From Sternotherus odoratus (taxonomy: Eukaryota > Chordata > Testudines > Kinosternidae), in NCBI GenBank assembly GCA_032164245.1, contig JAVMKO010000001.1:63098892-63162891 (forward strand): a stretch of 64,000 bases of DNA, read 5' to 3'. The translations under genes were made by a program, and so were the position numbers. Within the stretch, counting starts at the first letter, position 1; the number at the start of each line of letters is the position of its first letter. The notes under the pieces are model-generated. The model did not search any database. It was given only the letters and a program-made list of their open reading frames with translations, and was not told the DNA's origin. Shown here piece by piece: positions 20,616 through 33,009 of the stretch.

Positions 20616-21680
20616 AAATCATAGAATCATAGAAGATTAGAGTTGGAAGAGACCTCAGGAGGTCATGTAGTCCAACCCCCTGCTCACAGCAGGACCAACA
20701 CCAACTAAATCATCTCAGCCAGGGCTCTGTCAAGTCGGGCCTTAAAAATCTCTAAGGATGGAGCTTCCACCACCTCCCTAGGTAACCCATTCCAGTGTTT
20801 CACACCCCTCCTAGAGAAATAGTTTTGTCTAATATACAACCTTCACCTCCCCCGCTATAACTTGAAACCATTTCTCCTTGTTCTGTCATCTGCCACTACA
20901 GAGAACAGGCTAGCTCAGTGATGAGAACCAGTGACTCGCCGGCTACAGCAGCCTGTCATGGTAACCCTTCGGCGAGATGGGAGACAGTTTGTTTACATTT
21001 ACCATCTGCAGCAATGAGCACCTGCAGCTCCCAGTGGCCATGGTTCACTGTTCCCAGCCAATGGAAGCTGTGGGAAGGGATGTGGCCCACAGGAACTGGA
21101 CACAAAACTGGACAAAATACTCCAGATGTGACCTCACAGTGCTGAATAGTGGGGAATAATCACTTCTCTCAATCTGCTGGCAATCCTCCTACAGATCTAG
21201 CCCACCCAATATGGTGTTAGCCTTCATGGGAACAAGAGCACACTCTTGATTCATATACAGCTTCTTGTCCACTGTAATCCCCAGGTCCATTTCTGCAGAA
21301 CTGCTGCTTAGTGAGTTGGTCCCCAGTCCATAGCAGTGCATCTTCCTTCCTAAGTGCAGGACTCTGAACTTGTCCTTGTTGAACCTCTTCAGATATCTTT
21401 TGGCCCAATCCTCCAATTTGTCTAGGTCACTCTGGCCCCTATCCCTAGTATGTCTACTTCTCCCCCCAGCTTAGTGTCATCCGCGAACTTGCTGAGAATG
21501 CAATCTATCCTATCATCCAGATAATTAATAAAGATGTTGAATCAAACCAGCCCCAGGACAGACCCCTGGGCACTCCGCTTGATAATGGCTGCCAACTAGA
21601 CATTAAGTCACTGATCACTAGCCATTGAGCCTGACGATCCAGTCAGATTTCTACCCAACTTCTACCCAGATTGCCACACT
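20616..21680 (-). mobile_element. CR1 LINE 3' region, split by a hAT piece
   Basis: The 3' terminus with AATCATAGAATCATAG lies at about 20616. Landmarks going right are GACCTCAGGAGGTCAT, CCAACCCCCTGCTCACAGCAGG, TCCACCACCTCCCTAGG, AACTGGACAAAATACTCCAG, AATCACTTCTCTCAATCTGC, CCAGGTCCATTTCTGCAG and ACCCCTGGGCACTCCGCTTG. Minus-strand coding remnants include KRYLKRFNKDKFRVLHLGRK, the region just after the RT FADDTK motif. About 200 bp of CR1 sequence is missing where the element at 20914-21100 sits. 5'-truncated, dead. Confidence 0.85.
20914..21100. mobile_element. hAT-like piece inside CR1
   Basis: It begins CAGTGATGAGAACCAGTGAC and contains GAGACAGTTTGTTTACATTTA, GCAGCTCCCAGTGGCC, TTCCCAGCCAATGGAAGCTG and GATGTGGCCCACAGG. 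These are typical of a turtle hAT starting CAGTGGT.GGCAACC (recall). It replaces CR1 sequence rather than simply splitting it, so a deletion came with the insertion or followed it. The right terminus is not clear. Confidence 0.55.
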
Positions 21681-21689
21681 TAAGGTGTG

Positions 21690-21815
21690 GCCATCTGGCC
21701 CTTATTATTTGTATTACAGTATCACTCAGAGGCACCAATCAGGATTGGAGTCCTGTTTTGCTTGGAGCTGTAAGAAACAGTTCCTGCCCCAAAGATCTTA
21801 CAATCTATTATTTCG
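21690..21815. repeat. Ancient amniote retroposon tail, copy 1
   Basis: TTATTATTTGTATTACAGTA ... GAGGCACCAATCAGGATTGG ... CAGTTCCTGCCCCAAAGATC. The same series in reverse orientation occurs at about 39075-39185, and in this orientation at about 39320-39425. It resembles old L2/L3/MIR-like 3' ends shared by amniotes; I cannot fix the family. Confidence 0.55.
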
Positions 21816-22755
21816 GTGCACAAAAGATTTATGCATATAACTTCCATTCGCATGAGGTATTGGCCATTTGAAGCAAGGCACTAAAATGGATAATTCTTTA
21901 GTACTAATAGGAGTTAGTACGAAGGCAATGAAAGGAAAATAGAACCCACTGATTTCCCCTGGATTCCTTAGCAACAGCAATAGCAAGTTGTTTATGCCAA
22001 TCATTTTTACTAAGAAAGGCAACTTCCATTCCCTCACTCTATTTGTACAGGAAACCTCCTGACATGTACATTTCTGAAACACAATAACTTTGCTTTGATT
22101 TACGAGAGGGTGCTTAAAACAGACAAGTCACCCCTCTTGAGTAGCACCACACTCTACTCAACTACTTTATTTTAAACCAATTTAACCCTGACTACATGAA
22201 TAAATGCTGAATTTGTCCAATTGTTCTTGGTCCCCCTTCCCCATACAAGCCATTATTTCAAACTGCAGTGAGCACTTAATGGGGTTAGGTAGTAGTAATA
22301 CCACAACCTGTTTCTTTACAGTGGAACTCAGCCAATAACTTGTGTGTCAGAACAAAAGCACAAGGTCATTTCAAAATCCTTCCTTTCAAATTATCTCTCT
22401 TATCAAGGAGACAGTGGGTACCAAAGAATGAAACTACTGCAGAGACTGAGGCAGTCATTAATTTATTCTCCATCTCTCTGTTAAGGGTCACTGCCTAATT
22501 CTTTATATCCTCACAATGTATTAAATACAGATAAGGCAGGACTGCATGTAACTTAATTTGAATGAGAGAGCACAGTGAAACAGAACAAAGTCATTCTTAA
22601 AATAAAGGAGCGACAGGAATTATAAGGCAAAAAAATGTAAATGTCATTTTTATAACTTTCATGGATAAGCGTGTAAACATTCAGGTACGGTTTATTGTAA
22701 GTGACTTGGGTGAATAAAATGTGAAAACTGACAACACTTTGTGAAAATCAGAGAC
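21816..22755. other. No gene or element recognised
   Basis: AT-rich sequence without identifiable content. Confidence 0.45.
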
Positions 22756-22763
22756 AACACACT

Positions 22764-22855
22764 GCATGCATCCGATGAAGTGGGTATTAGCCCACGAAAG
22801 CTTATGCTTCAGTACTTTAGTTAGTCTTTAAGGTGCCACAGGACTCTTTGTCACT
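22764..22855 (+). mobile_element. PLE family 1 tail insertion with 8-bp TSD
   Basis: A 92-bp insertion: GCATGCATCCGATGAAGTGG, then GGTATTAGCCCACGAAAGC, TTATGCTTCAG and TTAGTCTTTAAGGTGCCACA, ending at GACTCTTTGTCACT. It is flanked by AACACACT at 22756-22763 and 22856-22863. Its length and endpoints closely match those of the minus-strand insertion at 18871-18967. Confidence 0.85.
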
Positions 22856-22863
22856 AACACACT

Positions 22864-23895
22864 TTAGTATCTCACTTACTAGCATATACAAAATTAAGAC
22901 ATCAGTAATGGCAGGAGGATTATTTAGGGTCAATCAAGCAGAGTGTTTTTATTTTATTTTTTACAACCTACATGTGATTTTAAAGAGAACTGACCATATA
23001 TACTTGAAAGCAGGTGGTAGGCAAATATTTCCATGGAAAAATCTATCTATGAAGAAGGAAATATATGTATGTGGTGCTCAAGGACATTTCATGGTGTTAG
23101 CATACATTACCTTATCAGCTGTAGTACAAATTCTTTCCTGTCCTTCATGGCCTCAGAGGAACCTTATATCACTGATGTCCCTCTAAAATGCTATACTGCA
23201 TGCTGTGACCAATTCCAGAAAAAAAAAATGGGGTAGATGATGCAAAGAGGCAGAGCTGATGGACTTCTGACTATGAGAATCACACTGTGAGGGGTGGTGC
23301 TTTGCTCCCTCCTTCAGCCCCTATAGCACTCACCAGTACAAAGTCTGTCCTAGCTGCTTAGCCTATGGGTCAAATTCTGAAGATTTTTTGAGCAAATAAT
23401 GGAAGTAGCTCCTTCTCCATCTCAAGAGGTGTAGAACTGACTAAAGAAATGTTTGGAAAGTGAGGCACCCAAAGGCATCTTGAAAGTCAATGAGACTCCC
23501 AAGCTACTTAGGAACTTTAGAAATTTTTACTCTGTATTGCCAACATTTGCTACACATGCAGCCAAATCATCATACTGATTCAGAAGCAAGGTTGGAAAAG
23601 AACAGTCAGGGACTGTCTACCCTGGTCCATACTTGATGGGAAATTTACATATTCCCCTGGAAATACCAAGCACTGTAATTTGAGTCAATCTGTTTTATGA
23701 TATTGACCAGCATATAAAGTCCATTTTGCAGTCCTATTTATAGAGAAAATCAAATTGAAAAACTAGGAAAAGTTTTATTTTTATGTTAAAGGAAAACTGA
23801 ATAATTTAAATACAATTTCTGTGGCATTTTCAATGATGGTACAAGCATGAAATAGTGAATTCACTTTATTTGAATTTTGGGAGTTTTATTATGGA
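22864..23895. other. No gene or element recognised
   Basis: AT-rich. Short GAGGCACCCAAAGGC phrase at about 23460 may derive from a MITE but is not delimited. Confidence 0.4.
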
Positions 23896-24589
23896 CTAGC
23901 ATAAGTGCCCGGCGCTGCTCGGGTCAGTCGGAGGTGGGGAGATGGCAGACAGCTGACACCCCCTGACCAAAGCCAACACCCACACCTCACCCCTCACCCA
24001 CCCCGACACCTTCCCACCCCCGAAACCCGAAACCCCCACCTCACCCCCCGACCGAATCCGACACCCCCACCTCACTTACCGTCCCACCAAACCCAACTGG
24101 GATCCGTCGCAGGGGAGGAGGGGGCCCAGAGCCGAGGGATTCCGGGGACCTTCGCAGGTGGGGGGGGCACAGGGCTGATGTAGTCCGGGGTTCTGTTGGG
24201 GAGGTGGGAGGGGCAGAGAACTGAGGGATCTCCGGGGTTCCGTTGGGGAGGTGGGAGGGGCAGAGAACTGAGGGATCTCCGGGGTTCTGTTGGAGGAGGG
24301 AGGGGTGAGCTGAGCGAGTGAGGTGTCTGTTGGAGGGGGGTATTATGACATCATCACCACCTAACCGCCCAGTTGATGTGATTGGCCCTGAAAGACTTTC
24401 ACCCCTGGGGGGCGTCAGAGGTGAGATCCGAAAATTTTTCGACCCTTACCAGCATCTAGACCCCAAGACCCCTCACTGTACCAAAATTCAAGTCTCTGGC
24501 TCAAACGGTGCGGGAGGACTTCGCAGTCATACGTACATACATACATACATACACACATACATACACCACTTGACTTTTATATATATAGA
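23896..24589 (-). mobile_element. Non-autonomous Helitron, type 1, copy 2
   Basis: On the minus strand it starts TCTATATATATAAAAGTC (24589) and ends with a hairpin (CCCGAGCAGCGCCGGG), then CACTTATGCTAG at 23896. The host flanks are A at the 5' side and T at the 3' side. It shares a core with the other type 1 copies: TTTCACCCCTGGGGGGC, GATCCGAAAATTTTTCGACC, CAAGTCTCTGGCTCAAACGG. It contains a C-rich tandem region (23955-24110), a 47-bp tandem repeat (24185-24310) and an (ACAT)n run at 24530-24566. No Rep/helicase coding sequence. 694 bp. Confidence 0.88.
23955..24310. repeat. Tandem arrays inside Helitron copy 2
   Basis: 23955-24110 is built of degenerate units such as CCCCCACCTCACCCCCCGAC with GACACC phrases. 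24185-24310 has exact-period copies: CCGGGGTTC starts at 24185, 24232 and 24279, a 47-bp period. Both arrays have longer counterparts in the Helitron at 47261. Confidence 0.8.
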
Positions 24590-27500
24590 TATCTAAATTC
24601 AATTTTTGTTCATCCATGGAACAACATGGAAGCCTTCCAGTGACCAATGTAGTAACACCAATATAATAAGCAAACAGACAAAAGGCCAGTGTTTTGAAAT
24701 AGAGAGGCCCAGGTCTCTGTGCATCCACATTTGGATACATATTGGAAAATATCTATGTGCATATGTATTTAAATAATCTGCACACACAAACGGAGGTGAT
24801 TTGTGGATTTTGGCCTATCCTTTTAAAACACTTGGCCCAAAGTATTGGCATTATATTTACAAAGAAACAAGATGGGTGTTGTGTTTTGGTTAACATTTCT
24901 AATAAGTCTATCCCATTAATGTGATTGCAGTTTAATATTGTAACTTAATATTTTCTAAAGCAAACAAAATGTTAACCAATCCAAAACATACAGAACATTC
25001 TAGTAGTTAGAAAAAAGAATGGTTGAGCTATATACATTAACTAAAAAAACCCAGCCTTGCTACAGGATGATTAGCCATTTAAGTGGTCAAATGACAACAA
25101 AACTCAATGAGGATTAACTTGGTCCAATCCCTAGTTCACTGTTCCCTTGTGTGGTTTCATAAACATTAGTAGGAAGTCCACATTTAGCATTAACTTTCTC
25201 TTATTTAATCTGTCCATTTCAATGGACAACTGCTCTTTAGTTTGCCTCTTTTCATAGGCATGGTCACCTTTATGTAGATGTACTGTTTGGGTTTTTTCCC
25301 TCAGACTTGGCATTTTGTATGTGTGATTATTTTTTAAATAATTCTGAATGAAAAATTGACATGTATTATTAGAAAATATTATGACACATTTGCACTGTTG
25401 TGATTATTTAATGAGGGGGAAAATCCCTCCAGGAATCCCTCCCTCCCTCTCAACCTAGGAATGATTCTTTTTTTAATTAACATTTCAGACAAATGACATT
25501 TGCTATTTTAAAGCAATACTGAAGCCTGTAGTCATATCTTAGGCCTTCTGAAGTTAAAAATGTGAGGGCAGCATGACTGTCCTTTAATGATTAATTTGTG
25601 GTTGTGTAGTTTTAGCTCCCTCTTTAAAATTATGTCTTTGTAAAGCATACATGATATGGCTTCATAACTTACTGGAGCTTGAAATACTGAGTTAACTATT
25701 CTGAGGTTCGAAAGATAACATGAACTGGGACTGAACTGGTGCACATGCTCTTTACAGGGTCACTGCACAGGGCTGAAATCCAGAGTATGTGTTTTAATAT
25801 GCCTCGGTAGTACCTACTGAAGAGGGGAAGTCATTAAGGTGCTAGGTGCAGGTTTGTACTTCCTATGAATTTATTTGCACTGTCCTTTCAAAGTAGTAAT
25901 GAGAATAAAAATGATGAATGGGCGAAATGCATTCGAGTTACTGAATCCTCAATTTTACCCCATCCATCATTTTTCAGATTCCAGTAATATTGGAACAGTA
26001 TCAGTAAGTTATTTATTTAGGTTGTTTTGTTAATCAATCATTGGGAGGGGGGAGGGACAGCTGAAATTAGAAAGGAGGCTGTGTATGTCCTCTCCTGAAG
26101 AGACACACAGTGCATCTTTTGTAGATAGATAATTTTAAAAGAGCACACCCAAGGGGAGATGCATGATCTATTGACATCACACACACAAACCTTAGAGGAG
26201 CAGGCCTTTTGAGCAGCACTAACTTCTTCCTATGAAGAGAAAATAGCAAATCACGTGGAATATATCTGCTCTTAAAGCTGGCCATGAAAGCCCTGCAGAA
26301 GCACAGAATCACCTTCACACTTATGCACGTCTGTCCCCAGCCATTCTATCCATTAGCTGAGGCCAGCTGGAGGAGGTAGAGCATAGGGCCAGCATAGCTG
26401 GCTTTGCAGCTTCTACACAGGGTTTCTGCACTTCGGGCTATTCCTGTAGCCAACACCATGTTCCCGTAGTGCAAGCCTGAATGCCTTCCAGTGAGCCAAC
26501 ACTAGATGCACTGATCATAACATGATCTACATGGCCTGAGAGATTCCAGGTAAGGAGCAGTCATTCCACTAATTGCAGACAGACACAAGCTTTGCAAGAG
26601 AAACATTTCTTGGCCCAGACTCTGAATGTTGTGTTAGCCACTCTGTGCTGTCCCACAGGCACAAATAGCCCATAAAGCCAGCAGATCACCCTAATATAAG
26701 ATGACATGATAGTTCCAAGGCCACCTCTCTCCCTGCAGCCATACTGGTCCTGGTACTTCTACCCTGCTGATCCCCTGCTACCCTATTGTTTTCTTTAGGC
26801 AAGTGATACAAGTCACAGCCATCCTCAGGCACTCTAAGTTCTGTTGGGGGATTGATCTTGTGCACAGCTAGTCTAGGCCTGGGAGATCACACAGGTGACC
26901 TAAAGTGACCTTTTCATATATCCCTCCTGAATTGTGTGTGCCCTGATTTTAATCAAGATAGATTCCATTCTCCTTTCATCACCCACTCAGCTTTTCTTTC
27001 AGTTCAATGGTTTGTACATTGGATCTCCAAAGAGATGAGCATTTTTACTGCATGGTTTGAATTTAACCAATGAGGTGAGCAGTGAGGATAAGTTGCCCAC
27101 ATAGTTGGAGACAAAATATGCAGTAAACAATTGTCACTGTCCCAGCTAAACAAATGGTTTGAGAGCTATTTCCTATCTGCCCATTTAAGTGGTCTTCTGT
27201 AGATGATCTGTTCTGAAAAAGCACTGATACATTTTTTAAATAAACTATTTGCATAACAATGTAATGCCATTTGCTGATTATTATGTATGTACCCCAACGA
27301 TTATAAGTAGTTAAATGTGTATTCTATGTGATTAAGAATACATGATAGTTTTATTACTTACTATGGCAAGTATAAATCCACTTCTAAATAGACAATAGTC
27401 CTTTTTCTTGTAGCAAATACTAGATTTTTCAAACATATGAACAGATCATGACATGGAACATACATTCACATTATGATCTGAGTCACTAAATGAGCTTATG

Positions 27501-28842
27501 ATTTCAATACTCCTTTTAGGAATCCTACTCCAAAAGATGTAAAGGAATTTGTATATGTGTCCAGGGTCTCTATTTTCTACATGAGTTGACCCACCCTTGT
27601 ATTAACTACAATTTAGTGCAACAGGAGGACGGACAGAAGAGCAGGGTGCTATTTTAAAAGCAAAACAAATATAAAACTATTGGAAATATTTACACTGCAC
27701 ATTGACATTTTACAGATCTCTCCAGGGTACTAGAAAGAAAATTGGCAATAAGAAGAATGTGGGTGGTTCTGAGCTAATGTGCTACCAGTGTTTCTGTGCA
27801 AAAGAACTAAACTAGAACTAAACTAGAACATAAAGTGATTACTGAAGTTGACATCTGCATAGAACATCGGATTTGAATTTAAACTTTCTCAAAGCTCCAG
27901 AGTGTTTTGGATCCAGTTCTTTTAAAATACGGGACTCATCTCCAGTTATGAAAGACAGTATTAGAATTTACTCTTATTACTAAATGGTAAGGTATATTTG
28001 CAATAAAATCCATTCAAAAAGTTGTGATTGATAGGGTTAGGACAATAGGGAATCCTCCTAACCAAAAGCTGCCTTTTTTGGCTCAGCACAGCAAACCATG
28101 TGGATGGCAATGTGGGCTTTCCCATCAGTGCAGTTTGTATCAGCACCATAACTTAGCGGTACCTGAAAAAGTGACCACCAATGAGATACCAAACATATCC
28201 AAAGCACTGGTTCAATAAAAGCCACTATGCTATTCTTTTGAGCTAGGTGAAGGAAGGAATAATCAACATAACAAAATAATACAATGGAGGTCATTATAAA
28301 TGCCATTTTTCATTACGGTTTTAGCATATTCACTGCCATTATATATTAACAAAACGGGCTAAGCTGCCCACTTGACCCATAGGGGAGTAAGGAGGAGCAA
28401 ACACAAAACACAAATCAAAATAAAAATAAATAGCAAGACCTTGAGCAAGCTAATAATTATAGTAATTATTACAGGGAATTAACACAACACCTCAAAATGA
28501 TCATGGTTACTAGTGTTTTTATGTATTAATAATTACATTAATGAATGTTAAATAAACTTTGTGTAGAGATTGTTTCCACTTATTGTTCACAAAACAAGAC
28601 TCTAAATTCAAACTCCATTTAGGTTTTATCCTGATTTTCATATACATAACAACATGAAAAGAAAAGCTCAAATCTATAAAGTTATGCTATATATAAAAAT
28701 ATCCATGCGTAAAGGGTTAGCCATCTAAAAAGCCAAAATATGTTCTGAACAGCAGTGTTCATTTCTTAAGGTGGCTTCAGTAATTAGAAAAAATTTCAAT
28801 TTCTTGCCAGATTATTTAAATTGACTTGACTTTATTTCAGTA
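24590..28842. other. 4.2 kb without recognised genes or repeats
   Basis: This is the longest stretch with nothing I can assign. It is AT-rich. A CTCCCTCC run at 25426 and a GGGAGGGGGGAGGG run at 26042 are the only composition features. The frames within it are short and show no family signatures. It could hold conserved non-coding elements, which cannot be judged from one sequence. Confidence 0.45.
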
Positions 28843-29568
28843 CATAACAGGGGACACTCACCGCTCATGAGTACCTCCTGTCAGCTGGGTGTGATACTGC
28901 TCTCTGTCCTGCTCTTGGCATCCCCTGTACATTGTTGATCTTGCCCAATGGGTCTTCAGTGGCTTAGCCTTCCAGCCAAGTCACTCAAACTAAAATGGAT
29001 GAACCCCTTCCAGGGAAGCAAATAGTTTGATATGCTGTCTGCCCTTACCATTGTTTTCAGTGCCATCTCTGGCTGTCTTTCACTTGGGCTTCCCAACAGG
29101 GCCTTTTCTCTTTCTTCCCACTACTTCACTAGTAGAGAAGTGGGGAGACCTGCGTCTGCCCGCCACTGCAGGTTCCAGTCCACAGATCCTACACACAGCG
29201 GAAACAGTTTGCTCTTGCTATTCCCTAGTCTTCTTCTCATATAGCCCCTTTCTCTTCACCCTTATGCTGAAAATTTCAGATTTTCCTCCTCTTTGCTGAA
29301 TGCAGGTACCACCCAAACTCATCTCCTGGTTCTCTTCTTGAGCTCCTGTGGCCCTTCCTTGCTTCTCTAGTCCTAGCCAAGAACTGACCTGCTCAGGTTC
29401 TGCAACTCCTTTTATCTGATCTTGCTGGGCTCTGATTGGTTGCTTCTATGCAGTCTCTCTAGGCTAGCCTGGAGGACCCACCTTATCTGCTTCTTTCTTG
29501 GCGCCAGGATGTGTTAGGATTGTGGAGTCACAAGCAGGGGGCCTCAAAGGGCCCGGGACCCTGTCACA
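28843..29568 (-). mobile_element. Solo LTR, family A, copy 2
   Basis: On the minus strand it starts TGTGACAGGGTCCCGGGCCC (29568) and ends GAGTGTCCCCTGTTATG (28843), with the canonical TG start and a mutated CA end. It is flanked by CAGTA (28838-28842) and CAATA (29569-29573), a 5-bp TSD with one mismatch. On the minus strand, AACCAATCAGAGCCCAGC (CCAAT box position) precedes AGATAAAAGGAGTTGC (TATA position). No internal retroviral genes, so it is a solo LTR left by recombination. It is homologous to 39853-40527. Confidence 0.8.
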
Positions 29569-29573
29569 CAATA

Positions 29574-30325
29574 GTTACCAGATTCACCCTTCAGATAATT
29601 TTATTTGAATTAAAAGGATTATCCTGAGGCTAGTTCTCTTCCTATAATCTGAGTGAGCATAATACTATTCAGAAAGTTGTCTTCTTTTACATCGTTGCAG
29701 AGTTAGACAGTTGCTCTGTTTAAGAAATGCATTTAAAATGTTATGGACAGGGACCTAGTTGTTTCCATTTTAATTCAACCATCACTGGCTGCGGAGAGTG
29801 CAAATTCACTAATAATTTATCTGCACCATTTTTTGCAAAGAAAACAATCAGTTTCAAAACTGTCATTTTATCAAGAGGAGAAGAAATCATGAAAAATAGA
29901 TAAAACGATGGAAACAAATAAAACTTAGTAATGCTCCCTCAGAAAACATATTTGCGCATTTATGCACATTTCAAAATTATTCTACAATCATCTTGGAAAT
30001 GTTTCAAAACAAGGAGGCCCTTTAAATGACTCATCTTTGTATGTATTGTAAATTCCAAGCAAACAGTCAATGAATCTGCACCATCAATCTGGCTCAAAGA
30101 CTGACTAATTCAAATATATAGATTTTATAGCCTTAAGTTGTGTAGGAACAGATGTATTTGTTGCATATGAGTATACACACACAGTAAGACACATATTGTT
30201 TAGGCTTTATAAGGCCTTTCCTTCATCAGAATAAGAAATTCTTACCTTTCTCAAAGTTAGGCATGTTTCCAAATCTATTTTCTTACTATCAAATTAGATA
30301 TTTAGCTCCAAGAACAGCTCTTTAT
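29574..30325. other. No gene or element recognised
   Basis: AT-rich sequence, nothing supportable. Confidence 0.45.
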
Positions 30326-30327
30326 GG

Positions 30328-30402
30328 GTGAAATCCTGGTCCCAGTAAAGTTAATTGGTGTTTTGCTACTGATTTCAGGGGAGCTAGCATTTTACCCTTT
30401 GA
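30328..30402. repeat. GGGTGAAATCCTGG-type palindromic MITE, diverged
   Basis: It starts GGGTGAAATCCTGGTCCCAG and ends GCTAGCATTTTACCC, a decayed inverted repeat of about 75 bp related to 30975-31050 and 63547-63612. Confidence 0.5.
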
Positions 30403-30429
30403 TTCTCAAGAGCTACTTCCTTTGAGGCC

Positions 30430-30830
30430 TATCATAAGAATAGACCGCGTAGCCAGAGATGCCGACTTCCTCAGTTCCCGTGAGGTGCTCGATCCCAGCT
30501 CTGCTCCAGTCCCTGCTCCAACTCCACCCTTTCCTCACCTCTTCCTGCCCCTGCCCACCTGTTCCCACCCTCCCCCCATTCCCATTCCACTCCTTCCCTC
30601 ACCTCTTCTGCACACCCCCCCCCCCACTCCTGAATGCCACAGAACAGCTGATCGCGGTGGGTAGGAGGTGCTGGGAGGGAGAAGGAGGAGCCGATCACTG
30701 GGGCCTCCCAGTGGGTGGGAAGCCCTGAGGGGAAAAGGGAGGAGCTGATCCATGGGGCTGCCGGTGGATTCTGAGTACCCACTATTTTTTTTTCATTGGT
30801 GCTCCAGCCGGAGTTGACGCCATTGAGCAT
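30430..30830. repeat. GC-rich repeat with C-rich tract, hAT-like
   Basis: A C/T-rich block (30510-30630, including a run of 11 C) is followed by GGAGGTGCTGGGAGGGAG and GATGGAGCT-like sequence. It ends near CCAGCCGGAGTTGACGCC. It resembles a GC-rich turtle non-autonomous repeat (recall). The 132-codon minus frame and the overlapping plus frames are composition artefacts. Confidence 0.4.
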
Positions 30831-30974
30831 GGTGAACAGTAGTAGGTTGGCAGCTGTTATTGCAAACATTCATTCTAACATACCTCAGAAACATCTGTCT
30901 TCCCCTCTTCTCCTTCACCCCCATACTCCCCACTCCACCCCTGGCAATAATGATACGCAGATATAAGACTCACT

Positions 30975-31050
30975 GGGTGAAATCCACACTTCATTGAAGT
31001 CAAAGGCAAAAATTCCATTTGACTTCAATGGGGCCAGGATTTCACCCCCA
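30975..31050. mobile_element. Palindromic MITE (GAAGTCAATGG type)
   Basis: The left arm is GGGTGAAATCCACACTTCATTGAAGTCAAA (written here in its plus order across 30977-31006), and the right arm, TTTGACTTCAATGGGG then CCAGGATTTCACCC, is its complement. Arms are about 33 bp with a short loop. It is a very common sauropsid hairpin repeat. Confidence 0.75.
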
Positions 31051-32059
31051 CTTTTTCTTTCTCTAAAGCTGTGTTTTCAAAAGTCAAGGAAGTAATACTG
31101 TAACTGTAAGTGGTAATTAGAGATCTGATTAGAATGTGCAGAGAAAAAAAAAGGAAGGTTCAAAAACCAAACTGATTTGCCATTAGAGCAGCAAATACAT
31201 TCTTAATGCATTCAATTTAAAATAAGCTTTGGGAAGCAGACAGTTGCAAACTGTAACAATTCTCATTACGCTATGTCATAACATTAAGAAGAAAAAAACA
31301 GGACAGGTTTTTAATAAAACAAATGAAAATGTTGATTGTCTTCTGTCTCTGAAAGTTATTTGTAAAATGTACAAGTGAGAGTATGCAAATACTGAATTCT
31401 AATTACCATCAATTTCATCCTGATTATACTATAGTTAATTCCATTTCACAGTGACATCTAAGTGATACTACAGTGGTTCCATTCTGTTGCCCCCAGTGCT
31501 AAAAATTACAATGGAAAAAAATGCTCATTAAACACACAAAATAACATGCAGGTCCTCACCAGGAGGATAATATGGTTCTGTGTAAAGTGAGAGCCTTATA
31601 GAGTTCCAGGGAATGGATATTTTATATGCTGATTCCAATATCTGTATCACTTTGGATACAGGCTACAGATTTCTGTTTCTCCATAGCTGAGAAGACCATC
31701 AGATATGGTCTGGAATGGCGATAGCGGTGGTGATTCCCATATTGTTTGTTTGCTGACAGGGTACTATAAAGTGTTTGAAGGACTGAGAGGCTGCCATTCT
31801 CCTCAAGCTCTGAAGGGTCGAGGTGACACACCCTACAGACTGTGATCGCACTACAAAGACTGAAAAATCCGATAAGAAGGTCAGAGAGGAATGTGTTTTG
31901 ATGTCTGTGCTAAAGTATAGAAAATTGAAACTTTATATTTAAATGTACTTAACAGAAATGAGGTGGGGAAGTCTGTTTAAGGAACACCAATTGATTTACT
32001 GTCTAATAGCTTTTATGTAACAGTTGCTCAAATATTCTAAATACTACTGTATTTACAAT
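31051..32059. other. No gene or element recognised
   Basis: AT-rich sequence. The minus frame at 31622-31831 has no recognisable content. Confidence 0.45.
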
Positions 32060-33009
32060 GTTTTAGAATAGTGCTTCCTGAACCATGGCTCCCTTGGGGA
32101 CCCATAAAGTGTTCACAGAGGAGCCACAAGCGTTTGGGGGAAAATTGTTATTTTCAAAATGAGAAACCATGGATTTAAAGTGGATTTAAAAAGCATCTGT
32201 GTCTGATCTATGGGTCTGTGTCTGATGCTTCTGCTACTAGGAACCTCATTGTGTCCTCTGCTCTTGAAGAGGGCCTTCAGCAGACAGCCTCCCTGCAGGG
32301 GAAAGCATTCAGCAGGAAATTTCCCTGGGAAAAGTCCCTGCTGGAACAGAGAGCACAGAGAGGCTCCTGGGGCTGGCAGCACCAGCATTAGCATATAGAG
32401 AGGATGATGATTTTAATCAAGTTAAAGAGGAAAAGGAGACAATAGGGTGGTAGTTGCATTATGTTTGGATTTTCATGTTTCAGTATCACTGTGGAAAGTC
32501 CACAGCCACAATGTGCCCTTTGTTTTCAAGTGTCAGTAAATGAAAGTGTGAGGCCAGGAAAGCTACAGTGAGGTTTAGAAACCATCCACCTGGAATCTGT
32601 GCTGCAGTGTTTCCTTTGGAAACAAGAACTAAAGCAGCCAAAAAGGTCATGCCTAAAGACGCAACTGTTCCTCAAAAAGTCGGAGCAGGATTTTATGTTG
32701 TCACACACATTTGTGAGAGTTGTCTATTTCTGTGGGAAGTAGAAATACATAGAATTATGATTGGTGAACAAGCAGCCATAGCACTAAAAAACATTCCTAC
32801 ATCAGGCGATTCCATATGTCGACACATTGATGACCTTGCAGAAAATGTCCTAGGCAGTGTTTCCCAAACTGTGTTCTGTGGAACACTGGTGTTCCACATG
32901 ATATGAATTGGTGTTCCATGAAAGAATCAATCTGAAAAAAGGGTCTTTACATATTTTTAATTTTAAATTTGGCATATTTGAAGTGGAGTTTATAACTCTT
33001 TTTGAATTA

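Noticed and set aside
24590..28842. Possible host exons in the long unassigned stretch
   Set aside because: I looked for protein-like frames with splice signals and saw none. Multi-species alignment would be needed to find conserved non-coding elements.
30471..30869. 132-codon minus-strand frame
   Set aside because: Composition artefact of a C-rich repeat block; frames are open on both strands.
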